Source: Sphingobacterium puteale
Lineage (GTDB): Bacteria > Bacteroidota > Bacteroidia > Sphingobacteriales > Sphingobacteriaceae
Assembly: GCF_003627955.1 (NCBI RefSeq)
Contig: NZ_RBWS01000002.1
Location: forward strand, 1 to 64,000
Length of the DNA: 64,000 nt
Direction of reading: 5' to 3'
Part shown: positions 44,719 through 53,632 of the stretch, one piece after another
Layout: every line of letters starts with the position of its first letter
Numbering within the stretch: position 1 is the first letter of the stretch
Translations under genes and position numbers: made by a program
Notes under the pieces: generated by a model
Told to the model about the DNA's origin: nothing
What the model saw: the letters and a program-made list of their open reading frames with translations, nothing else
Databases searched by the model: none

Positions 44719-47091
44719 ATGTTTAGACGTATAAAGAATCGGGTTCTTCGTTATCTCGTTATTGCAATATATTTCGTTATTGTTTTGGTCTGTGCCATAC
44801 AACTTAATTTTTTGTGGCTGTTTGGCTATTCCCCCACAAAAAAAGATATCATTATGCCCAGCCTCAATATTTCTACTGAGCTGTACACCGCTGATAGCGT
44901 ATTGATCGGTCGGTATTTTGATGAAGATAGAAATCCGGTTCCTTTTGACAGTATTCCTAAAACTGTTATTAATGCATTGATCGCAACAGAGGATGTACGT
45001 TTTTATTCGCACAATGGTGTTGACTTTTTGGGGCTCGGTTCAGGTATTGTCTCTACTTTAAAAGGAGATAAGCGCGGTGCAAGTACGATTACACAGCAGC
45101 TGGCCAAGAATCTTTACCGCACGCGTTACAATAAAGCCGGAGGGCTGTTGACACGTTTGCCTGTTGCCGGACTGGTCATTACCAAATTTAAGGAGTGGAT
45201 GACGGCTTATAAGCTTGAGCAGCGGTATAGTAAAAACCAGATATTGGAAATGTATCTGAATACTGTTTCTTTTAGTAATAATGCCTATGGTATAGAAACG
45301 GCCGCAAAACGTTATTTTTCAAAAGGAGCCAATCAGCTGAATCAAAATGAAGCAGCGGTGTTGATCGGTATGCTGAAGGGGACAACCCTGTATAATCCGA
45401 TCAGAAATCCTGAGAAGGCATTTGATCGAAAAAATACCGTATTGAGTCAAATGCATAAGAGTGGCTTTCTGACGAAAGCAGCTTATGATGCATTAGTTAA
45501 AGAGAAGATTGTTTTGAATGCGAATAATAAGGACGTGAATGCTGGTGGGGATTCTTATTTGCGTACCGCTGTGGCCAAATGGCTGGAAAAATGGTCCGAG
45601 GAAAATAATTACGATATCTATACGGATGGTTTAAAAATATATACAACGATCAATTCAAAACTTCAGAAACATGCTGAGGAAGCTGTGGCTAAACAGATGG
45701 CTGAGTTGCAGCAGCGCTTAAATAATACCTGGGATGGTCAGGAGCCCTGGCGTGATCTTTCTGGGAAAGTAATCCCGAACTTTTTGGAGAATTTGGCAAA
45801 GAAGACTCCTTATTATGCATTTCTGAGTAAGAAATATGCCAATAGTCCGGACAGCATTAATTACTTTCTGAATAAAAAGAAAAAAATGGAAGTTTATAAC
45901 TGGAGGGATAATGGTAAGATTGAAAAAGAGATGTCCACGATGGATTCTTTAAAATATTATGCCATGATGTTGAATGCCGGGATGATGTCAATGGATCCCT
46001 ATTCGGGTGAAATTAAGGCCTGGGTAGGTGGTATAGACCATCAATATTTTAAATATGATCATGTGATGCAGGCGAAACGACAAGCAGGTTCCACATTTAA
46101 ACCTTTTGTTTATCTGGCTGCCCTGGAGTCTGGGATGTCACCTTGTGACAAGATTACCGATAAGCCTGTTACCATAAAGATTGACAAGGGGGATTCTATA
46201 GAAGTGTGGGAACCGAAAAATGCAGATTGGAATTTTTCATATCGTGAAATGTCGTTGCGTCATGCGATGGCCCGGTCTATTAACTCGGTTACAGTTCAGC
46301 TGACCGATATGGTTACTCCGGCGAAAGTTGTGGATGCGGCGCAGCGTTGTGGTATCGTGAGCAAGCTCAATCCGGTAGCATCTGTTGGACTGGGGCCTAA
46401 TGATGTATCGGTCTTTGAAATGGTTAACGGTTACTCGACGATGATGAATCATGGCGAGCGTGTCACACCGGTACTGGTTTCTAAAATTGAAGACCATGAC
46501 GGGAATGTTATCGCTACCTTTCAGGCAGAACGCAAACAAGTTGTCGATAAGCAAGATGCCTGGTTGATGACTTATATGTTGCGTGGGGGGATGGAAGAGC
46601 CCAGAGGTACGTCGCAGGGATTGTGGGAGTGGGATCTTTTTGATAAAGAGAATCAAATTGGTGGTAAGACCGGAACATCTTCCGAATATGTTGACGGCTG
46701 GTATATGGGGGTGACGAAGGATCTGGTTACCGGAATCTGGGTTGGATGTGATGAAAGAAGCATACACTTCAAGAATTCGCATACCGGAGAAGGTTCCCGA
46801 ACGGCTTTGCCGATATTCGGTGTGTTTTTGGAATCCGTCTATAAAGATAAGCAATTGGGGTATACACAAGGGAAATTCCCTGAACCTACGGTCGAAATCA
46901 CAAAGTCGTATAAATGTGAGACACCGCGTTATAGTGATCCGGAGCCTGAGCAAAGTGATTCAACAAGTGTTGACGAGCAGACAGATGAAGGATTTATTGG
47001 GCCGGAAGAAGAATCGACAGAAGGATCCGCTGAGCGCAATCACAATGAAGGGGGTGTTAGCGAAAATACGGGTGTATCGGAGAATCTGTAG
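44719..47091 (+). CDS. Bifunctional penicillin-binding protein 1A
   Basis: This 790-residue peptidoglycan synthase has one N-terminal transmembrane helix, a GT51 glycosyltransferase domain (EDVRFYSHNGVD near 93, GASTITQQLAKNLYR) and a transpeptidase domain. Transpeptidase motifs are STFK in RQAGSTFKPFVY near 457, SIN in ARSINSVT and KTGT in GGKTGTSSE near 655. The last 60 residues are acidic and disordered. It polymerises and crosslinks glycan strands. Confidence 0.95.
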   Translation: MFRRIKNRVLRYLVIAIYFVIVLVCAIQLNFLWLFGYSPTKKDIIMPSLNISTELYTADSVLIGRYFDEDRNPVPFDSIPKTVINALIATEDVRFYSHNGVDFLGLGSGIVSTLKGDKRGASTITQQLAKNLYRTRYNKAGGLLTRLPVAGLVITKFKEWMTAYKLEQRYSKNQILEMYLNTVSFSNNAYGIETAAKRYFSKGANQLNQNEAAVLIGMLKGTTLYNPIRNPEKAFDRKNTVLSQMHKSGFLTKAAYDALVKEKIVLNANNKDVNAGGDSYLRTAVAKWLEKWSEENNYDIYTDGLKIYTTINSKLQKHAEEAVAKQMAELQQRLNNTWDGQEPWRDLSGKVIPNFLENLAKKTPYYAFLSKKYANSPDSINYFLNKKKKMEVYNWRDNGKIEKEMSTMDSLKYYAMMLNAGMMSMDPYSGEIKAWVGGIDHQYFKYDHVMQAKRQAGSTFKPFVYLAALESGMSPCDKITDKPVTIKIDKGDSIEVWEPKNADWNFSYREMSLRHAMARSINSVTVQLTDMVTPAKVVDAAQRCGIVSKLNPVASVGLGPNDVSVFEMVNGYSTMMNHGERVTPVLVSKIEDHDGNVIATFQAERKQVVDKQDAWLMTYMLRGGMEEPRGTSQGLWEWDLFDKENQIGGKTGTSSEYVDGWYMGVTKDLVTGIWVGCDERSIHFKNSHTGEGSRTALPIFGVFLESVYKDKQLGYTQGKFPEPTVEITKSYKCETPRYSDPEPEQSDSTSVDEQTDEGFIGPEEESTEGSAERNHNEGGVSENTGVSENL

Positions 47092-47142
47092 TTCTAGTAA
47101 AATTCGTTAATGGTTTATCCTGTTTCGGACCTATGATAAATA

Positions 47143-47189
47143 GCTGCCTGATAAAAATTAGGTGGCTTTTTTATTGCATTTTATCAGGC
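47143..47189. terminator. Overlapping hairpins between PBP1A and GIY-YIG genes
   Basis: A stem at about 47142-47149 with 47160-47167 (two G-U pairs) is followed by six T and fits a terminator for PBP1A. Its left arm also belongs to a second perfect 11-bp pair (47146-47156 and 47179-47189), whose right arm covers the stop codon of the minus-strand gene. The two folds exclude each other. Confidence 0.5.
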
Positions 47190-47507
47190 GGCGTAATTAC
47201 TGTTTCTCTTGGTGTAAGCCTGCTGTTGCTGTGGGAAGAGGTTGTTCCAGTTTGGGTTATTCTTGCGAATAATTCTCTCGATTTGTAGGTGTGTGAAATT
47301 TTGCAACTCGTTCATTCTCTTTTTAGCGCATGCCAGTTTTGAAAAAGCTTCGGAATAGATGATTCTGTTTAAGCTGCTCCCCTGTTGAAAAGTGAAACTA
47401 TTAGCTTGCTGGAGCTCTACGACAGTGCTGAGCATATTGGAAGTAAAGTCGATTTCAAAGTATCTTCTGTTGTTGTCAGTTAATATATATACAATAAAAT
47501 TGCTCAT
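47184..47507 (-). CDS. Degenerate GIY-YIG domain protein
   Basis: This 107-residue protein has the layout of the small UPF0213/GIY-YIG family (IVYILTDNNRRYFEIDF start, RIIYSEAFSKLACAKKRMNELQNF middle, NPNWNNLF end). The usual YIG triplet reads YFE and the conserved catalytic arginine after it is absent (NMLSTVVELQQ). The Glu and Asn positions remain. It is therefore probably not a nuclease and may bind nucleic acid instead. It is transcribed alone. Confidence 0.75.
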   Translation of the reverse strand: MSNFIVYILTDNNRRYFEIDFTSNMLSTVVELQQANSFTFQQGSSLNRIIYSEAFSKLACAKKRMNELQNFTHLQIERIIRKNNPNWNNLFPQQQQAYTKRNSNYAA

Positions 47508-47608
47508 AATGCTAAATTATTTGGATGTTTAAATTTTATTTACTAATTTTATTGGCACAATATTACTAATAAATTTAGTTTTTGCAAAATATTTTTTGAA
47601 AAAATAAT

Positions 47609-48385
47609 ATGTCAAATATTTCATCCAACTTGAAATTCCTTCGAAAAGGAAAGAAAATTACGCAGCAGCAATTTGCTGATATCATGGAGATTAAAAGAGC
47701 TTCTGTCGGTGCTTATGAAGAAGATCGGGCAGAGCCCAAATATGAATTGCTAAAAAAAATTGCCGAGTTTTATGGGTTAACCATGGATGAATTGGCGAAT
47801 GATGTGATTGATGAGAAGTGGAAGCCGGTGCCCAAAAGCAATGCTTCTAATCTCAGGGTATTGAGTGTAACTGTTGATGGTAGTGATCGCGAAAACATTG
47901 AGCTTGTGCCGGTTAAGGCGAGCGCGGGCTATTTAAATGGGTATGGCGATCCTGAGTATGTGGCTGAGCTTCCGAAGTTTTCGCTTCCGATGTTCGGACA
48001 GGGGACTTTTCGGGCATTTGAGATCAAAGGAGATTCGATGCTGCCTTTGCCATCGGGATCCATTATTGTCGCTGAATATGTCGAAAATTGGCATGATATA
48101 AAGCCCGGTCATACCTATGTGGTCGTATCGCGTGAGGAGGGGGTCGTTTATAAGCGTATTGCTTTTAAATTTAAGGAGGATAAAGGCTTAAAGCTTGTTT
48201 CCGATAATAAAACATATGAACCTTACTGGGTGGAGACTCCTGATATTCTTGAAGTATGGAAAGCGAAGGCTTTTATTAGCACACAACTGCCGGAGCCAAC
48301 ACCTGAGCCGACGATGGAAACATTGACCAGTATGATGGCGCAGATGCAAAAAACAATTAATGCAGTTGTTGACAATTCGAAATAA
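47609..48385 (+). CDS. LexA/CI-like repressor with S24 peptidase domain
   Basis: This 258-residue regulator has an XRE helix-turn-helix (TQQQFADIMEIKRASVGAYEEDR, residues 18-40) and a C-terminal S24 domain. The Ala106-Gly107 bond in KASAGYL, Ser143 in GDSMLP and Lys182 in VVYKRI have the spacing of self-cleaving repressors. It probably undergoes RecA-stimulated autocleavage and controls a stress or SOS regulon. No prophage genes are adjacent. A short helical tail follows the domain. Confidence 0.9.
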   Translation: MSNISSNLKFLRKGKKITQQQFADIMEIKRASVGAYEEDRAEPKYELLKKIAEFYGLTMDELANDVIDEKWKPVPKSNASNLRVLSVTVDGSDRENIELVPVKASAGYLNGYGDPEYVAELPKFSLPMFGQGTFRAFEIKGDSMLPLPSGSIIVAEYVENWHDIKPGHTYVVVSREEGVVYKRIAFKFKEDKGLKLVSDNKTYEPYWVETPDILEVWKAKAFISTQLPEPTPEPTMETLTSMMAQMQKTINAVVDNSK

Positions 48386-48416
48386 TAGAAAAAATACTTT
48401 CGCAGTTGTTTGGGGA

Positions 48417-48448
48417 TTTGTTTTTTATTTTATAAAATACTATATTTG
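48417..48448 (+). promoter_or_regulatory. Promoter of rimP-nusA-infB
   Basis: TTTG (48417-48420), 20 nt, TATATTTG (48441-48448) is a complete Bacteroidota promoter. Transcription should start about 48453, only 10 nt before the leader terminator. Confidence 0.75.
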
Positions 48449-48461
48449 CATATCTGAAAGG

Positions 48462-48489
48462 AAGGGGGCTCGTATTGCCCCCTTTTTTT
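48462..48489 (+). terminator. Leader terminator of rimP-nusA-infB (candidate attenuator)
   Basis: A six-pair all-GC stem (GGGGGC at 48464-48469, GCCCCC at 48477-48482) with a 7-nt loop is followed by seven T. It lies just after the operon promoter and 35 nt before rimP, so operon transcription must read through it. It may also end the upstream repressor transcript. Confidence 0.8.
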
Positions 48490-48524
48490 AATACAATTAA
48501 TTTAGCATTCTAGGCAGTAGAACA

Positions 48525-48989
48525 ATGCAAGATGTAGAAAAAAGAGTCATTGAACTCATAGAAGAAAAAATAGCAGATCGCGAGGATTTGTTTATTGTTA
48601 GTGTAAAGATGCGCCCAAATAAGATCTTGGAAATTCTCCTGGATGGGGATAACGGGGTTAATATTGATGACTGTGCACAGGTGAGCCGGCATGTTGGTTT
48701 TCATTTAGAGGAAGAAAATGTCATCGATAATGCTTATCGTCTGGAGGTTTCGTCACCGGGCATAGATTCTAATTTTGTCAATAACCGGCAATACCAAAAA
48801 AATATAGGCCGTACCGTGCAGATTAAACTGGACGATAACACCAAAATTGAAGGAACATTGTTGACTGTTGATGAGACCAAGATCAGCATTCTTCAAAAAG
48901 TAAAAGAAAAAGGTAAAAAAGCGCAAGAGGTGGAAAAAGAACTTCCTTTTGATCAAATAAAAGCAACAAAAGTGGTAATTTCATTTTAA
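48525..48989 (+). CDS. rimP: Ribosome maturation factor RimP
   Basis: This 154-residue protein helps mature the 30S subunit. It shows the two-domain layout with ILLDGDNGVNIDDCAQVSRHVGF-like segment (here beginning ILEILLDGDNGV) and YRLEVSSPGID near residue 72. It starts the rimP-nusA-infB operon, as in most bacteria, and precedes nusA by 5 nt. Confidence 0.95.
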   Translation: MQDVEKRVIELIEEKIADREDLFIVSVKMRPNKILEILLDGDNGVNIDDCAQVSRHVGFHLEEENVIDNAYRLEVSSPGIDSNFVNNRQYQKNIGRTVQIKLDDNTKIEGTLLTVDETKISILQKVKEKGKKAQEVEKELPFDQIKATKVVISF

Positions 48990-48994
48990 AAATA

Positions 48995-50236
48995 ATGAGT
49001 AACAGCAACATCAATCTAATAGACTCTTTTCAGGAGTTTAAAGAGTTTAAGAATATCGACAGACCTACGGTCATTACAGTATTGGAAGAGGTTTTTCGTA
49101 GCATGATCCGTCGTCGTTTCGGTACGGATGAAAATGTGGATGTTATCGTAAATCCAGATAACGGAGATTTGGAGATTTGGAGAACGCGTGTCGTTGTTGA
49201 AGATGAATTTTCTGAGGATGATGATCTTGAGATCGAGTTGGCGGAAGCAAGAAAACACGATGAGGATCTGGAAGTAGGCGATGATTTTATCGAGCAGATC
49301 ACTTTGGAAAGCTTTGGACGCCGTGCTATTTTGGCAGCCCGTCAAACGCTTGTTTCTAAAGTATTGGAACTTGAGAAGGATGAAGTATTCAAGAAATATA
49401 AAGATAGAGAAGGGGAGTTGGTTATTGGTGAGGTTTATCAGATCTGGAAAAAAGAGATTTTGGTATTGGATGAGGATGGTAATGAATTGATCTTACCGAA
49501 GTCGGAACAGATCCCTGCTGATTATTTCAAAAAAGGTGATGGTATTCGTGCAGTAGTCCATAAAGTGGATATGATGAACAACAATCCGAAAATCATTATC
49601 TCACGTACGGCACCTGCGTTTCTACAACGTTTATTTGAACTCGAGGTTCCCGAGATCTTTGATGGTCTGATTACCATCAAGAAAATTGTCCGTGAACCGG
49701 GGGAACGTGCTAAAGTGGCTGTAGAGTCTTACGATGATCGTATTGATCCAGTTGGAGCATGTGTGGGTATGAAAGGATCACGTATTCATGGTATCGTTCG
49801 CGAATTGCGTAATGAGAACATTGATGTGATTAATTTCACGACAAACCATTCCTTATATATCGCCCGTGCACTGAGCCCTGCCCGGATCAGCTCGATTAAG
49901 ATCGACGAGGAAAATAAAACTGCTGCTGTATACTTAAAATCGGATCAGGTATCCCTGGCAATCGGACGTGGTGGACACAACATTAAACTGGCTGGTAAGC
50001 TGACCGGTTACGAGATTGATGTTTACCGTGAGAATGATGAATTTGATGAGGATGTGGATATCGAGGAATTCAGCGACGAAATTGAGAGCTGGGTTATCGA
50101 TGAGTTGAAACGTGTTGGTTTAGACTCTGCAAAATCTGTTTTATCACTTAGTGAAGAAGAGTTGGTTAGACGTACCGACCTGGAAGAAGATACCATTCGT
50201 GATATCGTACGTATATTGCAGGCTGAATTTGAATAA
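48995..50236 (+). CDS. nusA: Transcription termination/antitermination factor NusA
   Basis: This 413-residue RNA polymerase-binding factor has an N-terminal polymerase-interacting domain, an S1 domain (about 135-200), and KH domains (DPVGACVGMKGSRIHGIVREL near 250 and LAIGRGGHNIKLAGKLTGYEI near 325). It ends in an acidic helical segment without the two AR repeats of E. coli NusA. Its stop codon lies in a hairpin that may end part of the transcripts before infB. Confidence 0.96.
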   Translation: MSNSNINLIDSFQEFKEFKNIDRPTVITVLEEVFRSMIRRRFGTDENVDVIVNPDNGDLEIWRTRVVVEDEFSEDDDLEIELAEARKHDEDLEVGDDFIEQITLESFGRRAILAARQTLVSKVLELEKDEVFKKYKDREGELVIGEVYQIWKKEILVLDEDGNELILPKSEQIPADYFKKGDGIRAVVHKVDMMNNNPKIIISRTAPAFLQRLFELEVPEIFDGLITIKKIVREPGERAKVAVESYDDRIDPVGACVGMKGSRIHGIVRELRNENIDVINFTTNHSLYIARALSPARISSIKIDEENKTAAVYLKSDQVSLAIGRGGHNIKLAGKLTGYEIDVYRENDEFDEDVDIEEFSDEIESWVIDELKRVGLDSAKSVLSLSEEELVRRTDLEEDTIRDIVRILQAEFE

Positions 50237-50258
50237 AATTCAGCTTGTTAAATTTTTT
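50222..50258 (+). terminator. Weak terminator across the nusA stop codon
   Basis: Perfect 8-bp arms (GCTGAATT at 50222-50229, AATTCAGC at 50237-50244) are followed after a few bases by six T. It would partly separate nusA from infB. Confidence 0.45.
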
Positions 50259-50310
50259 CCATCTAACATTCGGAATAAATTGTTTATGGATGGAAAAAAA
50301 CATATTTTTG
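50253..50310 (+). promoter_or_regulatory. Internal promoter of infB with flanking inverted repeat
   Basis: TTG (50280-50282), 20 nt, TATTTTTG (50303-50310) is a full promoter 30 nt before the infB ATG. A perfect 11-bp inverted repeat (50253-50263 and 50289-50299) brackets its -33 box. Confidence 0.55.
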
Positions 50311-50339
50311 TAATTATATTAAAATAGTTTATATTATAG

Positions 50340-53300
50340 ATGACTGAAGGAAAAGGAACAAACTTGCTTAAAGCAGCAAAGGAACTCAACATCGGGATAC
50401 ATACTGCCGTCGAATGTTTAGTGAAAAAAGGATATGATGTAGAAGCAAAGCCTAACACTAAATTGAGCGGAGAGATGTATGGTGTGCTGTTAAAAGAGTT
50501 TCAGGGAGACAAATCACTGAAAGATGAAGCTAAACAAATTGTTATTGGCAAAATTCGTCGTGAGGAGTCGCCGTCCGCTTCTCCTAAAGATTCATCTAAA
50601 AATGAGGATTTTGAAGAACATGAAGAGCCGAAAGAGATTTTGGTTAAGAATACCATAGAAATCCCATCTGCCAAAGAAGCCGCTCCTGCCAAACCGGAGG
50701 AACCTGTTCATCAAGGGGGTATGAAAGTGGTCGGCAAAATAGATCTTGATGCCCTAAATAGAGGGGGAAACAAGATAAAAAAAGAAGAACCTTCCAAACA
50801 GGAACCTAAAGTGACGAATGAGGCACCAACAGAGACTAAGGTTGCGGAGAAAGCCGTAGAGCAGAAAGAAGCTGAAGTCAAAGAGCCTGTTATCGAAGCA
50901 AAAAAAGAAGAACCAAAGGTTGTTGAGCAAAAAACCGAAGTCGTTGCACCTAAGGTAGAAACTCCCAAACCTGAAGTAGATAAAACTGAAGTAAAAGCAA
51001 CTCCGGTTGTAGAGACAAAAACCGAACCTGTGAAGGTAGAAGAAAAGAAAAAAGACGAAACAGCACCTAAAGCTGCTGTACCAGTAACTCCAAAAGTGGA
51101 GCCTGTGAAAAAAGAAGGCGATGATATTATTTCTGCGCGTGCAGAAAGGTTGACTGGTCCAAAAGTAATTGGTAAGATTGAATTACCATCTGCTAGACCT
51201 TCCCACAAGCCTGTGGCATCCTCTTCAAATGCTGGAAACAACAATGAGAAACGTAAGCGTAAGCGCACGAATCCAAACGGTCCAGTAAATCCGAATGCGG
51301 GACAAGGTCAGGGGCATAACAATCAGAACCGTGGTCCTCGCGATGGAAACAACAACCACAATCGTGACCAACAAGGTAACCGAGCTGGTAATCAAGGGAA
51401 CAACAATAATCCGAACAATCGTCCGGGACAAAACAATCAGCATCCAGGTAGACCGGGGCAGGGTGGGAACAACCAGCACCAAGGTAGACCGGGACAAGGT
51501 GGCGCAAGACCACAACATGGTCGTTTTGACAATAGAGGAAAAGGAAGACCTGTTGAAAATAAGGAGGAACCTTCTGAAAAGGAAATCCAAGATCAAATCA
51601 AAGCTACACTTGCCCGTTTAAGCGGTGCGGGTAAATCTGGTAAATTTGCGCAACGTGCGAAATTAAGACGCCAGAAACGTGATGATGTTGCACAACATGC
51701 AGAAGAAGCTGCAATGGAGCAGGAATTGATGGCGAAGGTATTGCGCGTTACCGAATTTGTTACGGCGAATGAGCTGGCGAATTTAATGGACGTTCAGGTC
51801 ACGCAGATCATTGCTACTTGTATGAGTTTAGGCATGTTTGTGTCGATCAACCAACGACTGGATGCAGAGACTTTGACTATTGTGGCGGATGAATTTGGCT
51901 ATCAGGTTGAATTTATTAAACCTGAAGATGAGGAAACTGCGGAATTGGAAGAACCGGATACTGAGGCGAATCTGGTGCCTAGAGCCCCGATCGTAACGGT
52001 AATGGGACACGTTGACCACGGTAAGACTTCTTTGCTGGATTATATCCGTAAAGCAAACGTGACTTCAGGTGAGGCCGGTGGTATCACACAACATATCGGT
52101 GCTTATGCGGTGAAGTTAGATGATAATCGTAAGATCACATTTTTGGATACACCGGGTCACGAAGCTTTTACGGCAATGCGTGCACGTGGTGCGAAAGTAA
52201 CAGATATCGTTATTATCGTTATTGCGGCGGACGACGCAGTCATGCCGCAAACAAAAGAGGCGATCAATCACGCGCAAGCAGCTGGAGTACCGATTGTATT
52301 TGCATTTACAAAAGTAGACAAACCGGGAGCGAATCCGGACCGTATCCGTGAGCAGCTTTCTGCAATGAATATCTTGGTTGAAGATTGGGGAGGTAAATTC
52401 CAAGCGCAAGAGATCTCCGCAAAAACCGGAGAAAATGTTGATCTTCTTTTGGAAAAAGTTCTTTTGGAAGCTGAAATGTTGGATTTGAAAGCTGATCCGA
52501 AAAAACGTGCAGTCGGTTCGGTGATCGAAGCAGCCTTGGACAAAGGCCGTGGTATCGTGACTACAGTATTGATCCAAGGAGGTACCCTTCGCGTCGGAGA
52601 TCCGATTTTGGCGGGTTCACACTCTGGTAAGGTCAAAGCCTTAACCAATGAAAGAGGTGAACGTGTTAAAGAAGCAGGTCCTTCAGTGCCGGTACAGATA
52701 TTAGGTATGGCCGGAGCGCCTACAGCTGGGGATAAGCTTTATGTTCTTGAAAGTGAATCCGAGGCTAGAACGGTAGCAAACAAACGTCTTCAGTTACAAC
52801 GTGAGCAAGGTATGCGTGCAACGAAACATATTACCTTGGATGAGATCGGTCGTCGTTTGGCTATCGGTAACTTTAAGGAACTTAATATTATTGTTAAAGG
52901 TGACGTGGACGGTTCGATTGAAGCATTATCGGATTCATTATTGAAATTATCAACGGATGAAATTCAGGTAAATATTATCCATAAATCGGTGGGTGCGATC
53001 TCCGAATCAGACGTATTGTTGGCATCTGCTTCTGATGCGATCATTATCGGTTTCCAAGTGCGTCCAACACAAAACGCACGTAAATTAGCTGAGAATGAGC
53101 AAATCGACGTTCGTTTGTACTCTATCATCTATGATGCAATCGAAGAGATCAAATCTGCGATGGAAGGTATGTTGGCACCGAAATTTGAAGAGAAAATTGT
53201 TGCTGAGGTTGAAATCAGAGAAACATTTAAAATCTCTAAAGTGGGTACCATTGCCGGATGTATGGTTAGAGAAGGTAAGATCAATAGAAATAATGATATC

Positions 53301-53486
53301 CGCATAATCAGAGACGGTGTCGTTATCCATACAGGTCGATTGGCATCCCTGAAACGTTTTAAAGACGATGTGAAAGAGGTTGCACAAGGTTACGAGTGTG
53401 GTCTGAACATTGACCGTTTCAACGACATCCAAGTGGGTGATATCGTAGAGGCTTACGAACAAGTAGAAGTAAAACGTAAATTGTAA
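50340..53486 (+). CDS. infB: Translation initiation factor IF-2
   Basis: This 1048-residue GTPase brings initiator tRNA to the ribosome. An N-terminal IF2N domain (1-60) is followed by a Lys/Glu/Val/Pro-rich linker (about 75-290), an Asn/Gly/Gln/Arg-rich block (about 299-407, with repeated GRPGQGG), a second IF2N domain and the G domain with GHVDHGKT near 555, DTPGHEAF and TKVDKPGAN. Domains II, III and IV follow. The length reflects the long linker, usual in Bacteroidota. Confidence 0.97.
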   Translation: MTEGKGTNLLKAAKELNIGIHTAVECLVKKGYDVEAKPNTKLSGEMYGVLLKEFQGDKSLKDEAKQIVIGKIRREESPSASPKDSSKNEDFEEHEEPKEILVKNTIEIPSAKEAAPAKPEEPVHQGGMKVVGKIDLDALNRGGNKIKKEEPSKQEPKVTNEAPTETKVAEKAVEQKEAEVKEPVIEAKKEEPKVVEQKTEVVAPKVETPKPEVDKTEVKATPVVETKTEPVKVEEKKKDETAPKAAVPVTPKVEPVKKEGDDIISARAERLTGPKVIGKIELPSARPSHKPVASSSNAGNNNEKRKRKRTNPNGPVNPNAGQGQGHNNQNRGPRDGNNNHNRDQQGNRAGNQGNNNNPNNRPGQNNQHPGRPGQGGNNQHQGRPGQGGARPQHGRFDNRGKGRPVENKEEPSEKEIQDQIKATLARLSGAGKSGKFAQRAKLRRQKRDDVAQHAEEAAMEQELMAKVLRVTEFVTANELANLMDVQVTQIIATCMSLGMFVSINQRLDAETLTIVADEFGYQVEFIKPEDEETAELEEPDTEANLVPRAPIVTVMGHVDHGKTSLLDYIRKANVTSGEAGGITQHIGAYAVKLDDNRKITFLDTPGHEAFTAMRARGAKVTDIVIIVIAADDAVMPQTKEAINHAQAAGVPIVFAFTKVDKPGANPDRIREQLSAMNILVEDWGGKFQAQEISAKTGENVDLLLEKVLLEAEMLDLKADPKKRAVGSVIEAALDKGRGIVTTVLIQGGTLRVGDPILAGSHSGKVKALTNERGERVKEAGPSVPVQILGMAGAPTAGDKLYVLESESEARTVANKRLQLQREQGMRATKHITLDEIGRRLAIGNFKELNIIVKGDVDGSIEALSDSLLKLSTDEIQVNIIHKSVGAISESDVLLASASDAIIIGFQVRPTQNARKLAENEQIDVRLYSIIYDAIEEIKSAMEGMLAPKFEEKIVAEVEIRETFKISKVGTIAGCMVREGKINRNNDIRIIRDGVVIHTGRLASLKRFKDDVKEVAQGYECGLNIDRFNDIQVGDIVEAYEQVEVKRKL

Positions 53487-53506
53487 TTTTCGATTTACGA
53501 CATAAT

Positions 53507-53538
53507 AAAAAAGCGTTGATGAAAATCAACGCTTTTTT
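53507..53538. terminator. Intrinsic terminator after infB
   Basis: A perfect 14-bp stem with a GAAA tetraloop (53507-53520 and 53525-53538) has A- and T-runs at its ends and closes the rimP-nusA-infB operon. Confidence 0.9.
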
Positions 53539-53632
53539 ATTTTAACGTGTTTCTGTTTTTCCGGTGGTCGGAAAGAGCCTTCAGTTGATTTTCATAGCTC
53601 TTGGTACTTATAAAAATATGAAGGTTTTGTTT

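Noticed and set aside
46237..46953. A 238-codon minus-strand frame inside the PBP1A gene
   Set aside because: It lies opposite conserved transpeptidase sequence and shows no family features.
47609..48385. Prophage remnant signalled by the S24 repressor
   Set aside because: The flanking genes are core housekeeping genes and no other phage gene, repeat or tRNA junction is present.
50711..51268. A 185-codon frame on the minus strand inside infB, rich in Ser, Thr and Phe
   Set aside because: It is the mirror of the low-complexity Lys/Glu/Val/Pro linker of IF-2; the bias explains the lack of stops.
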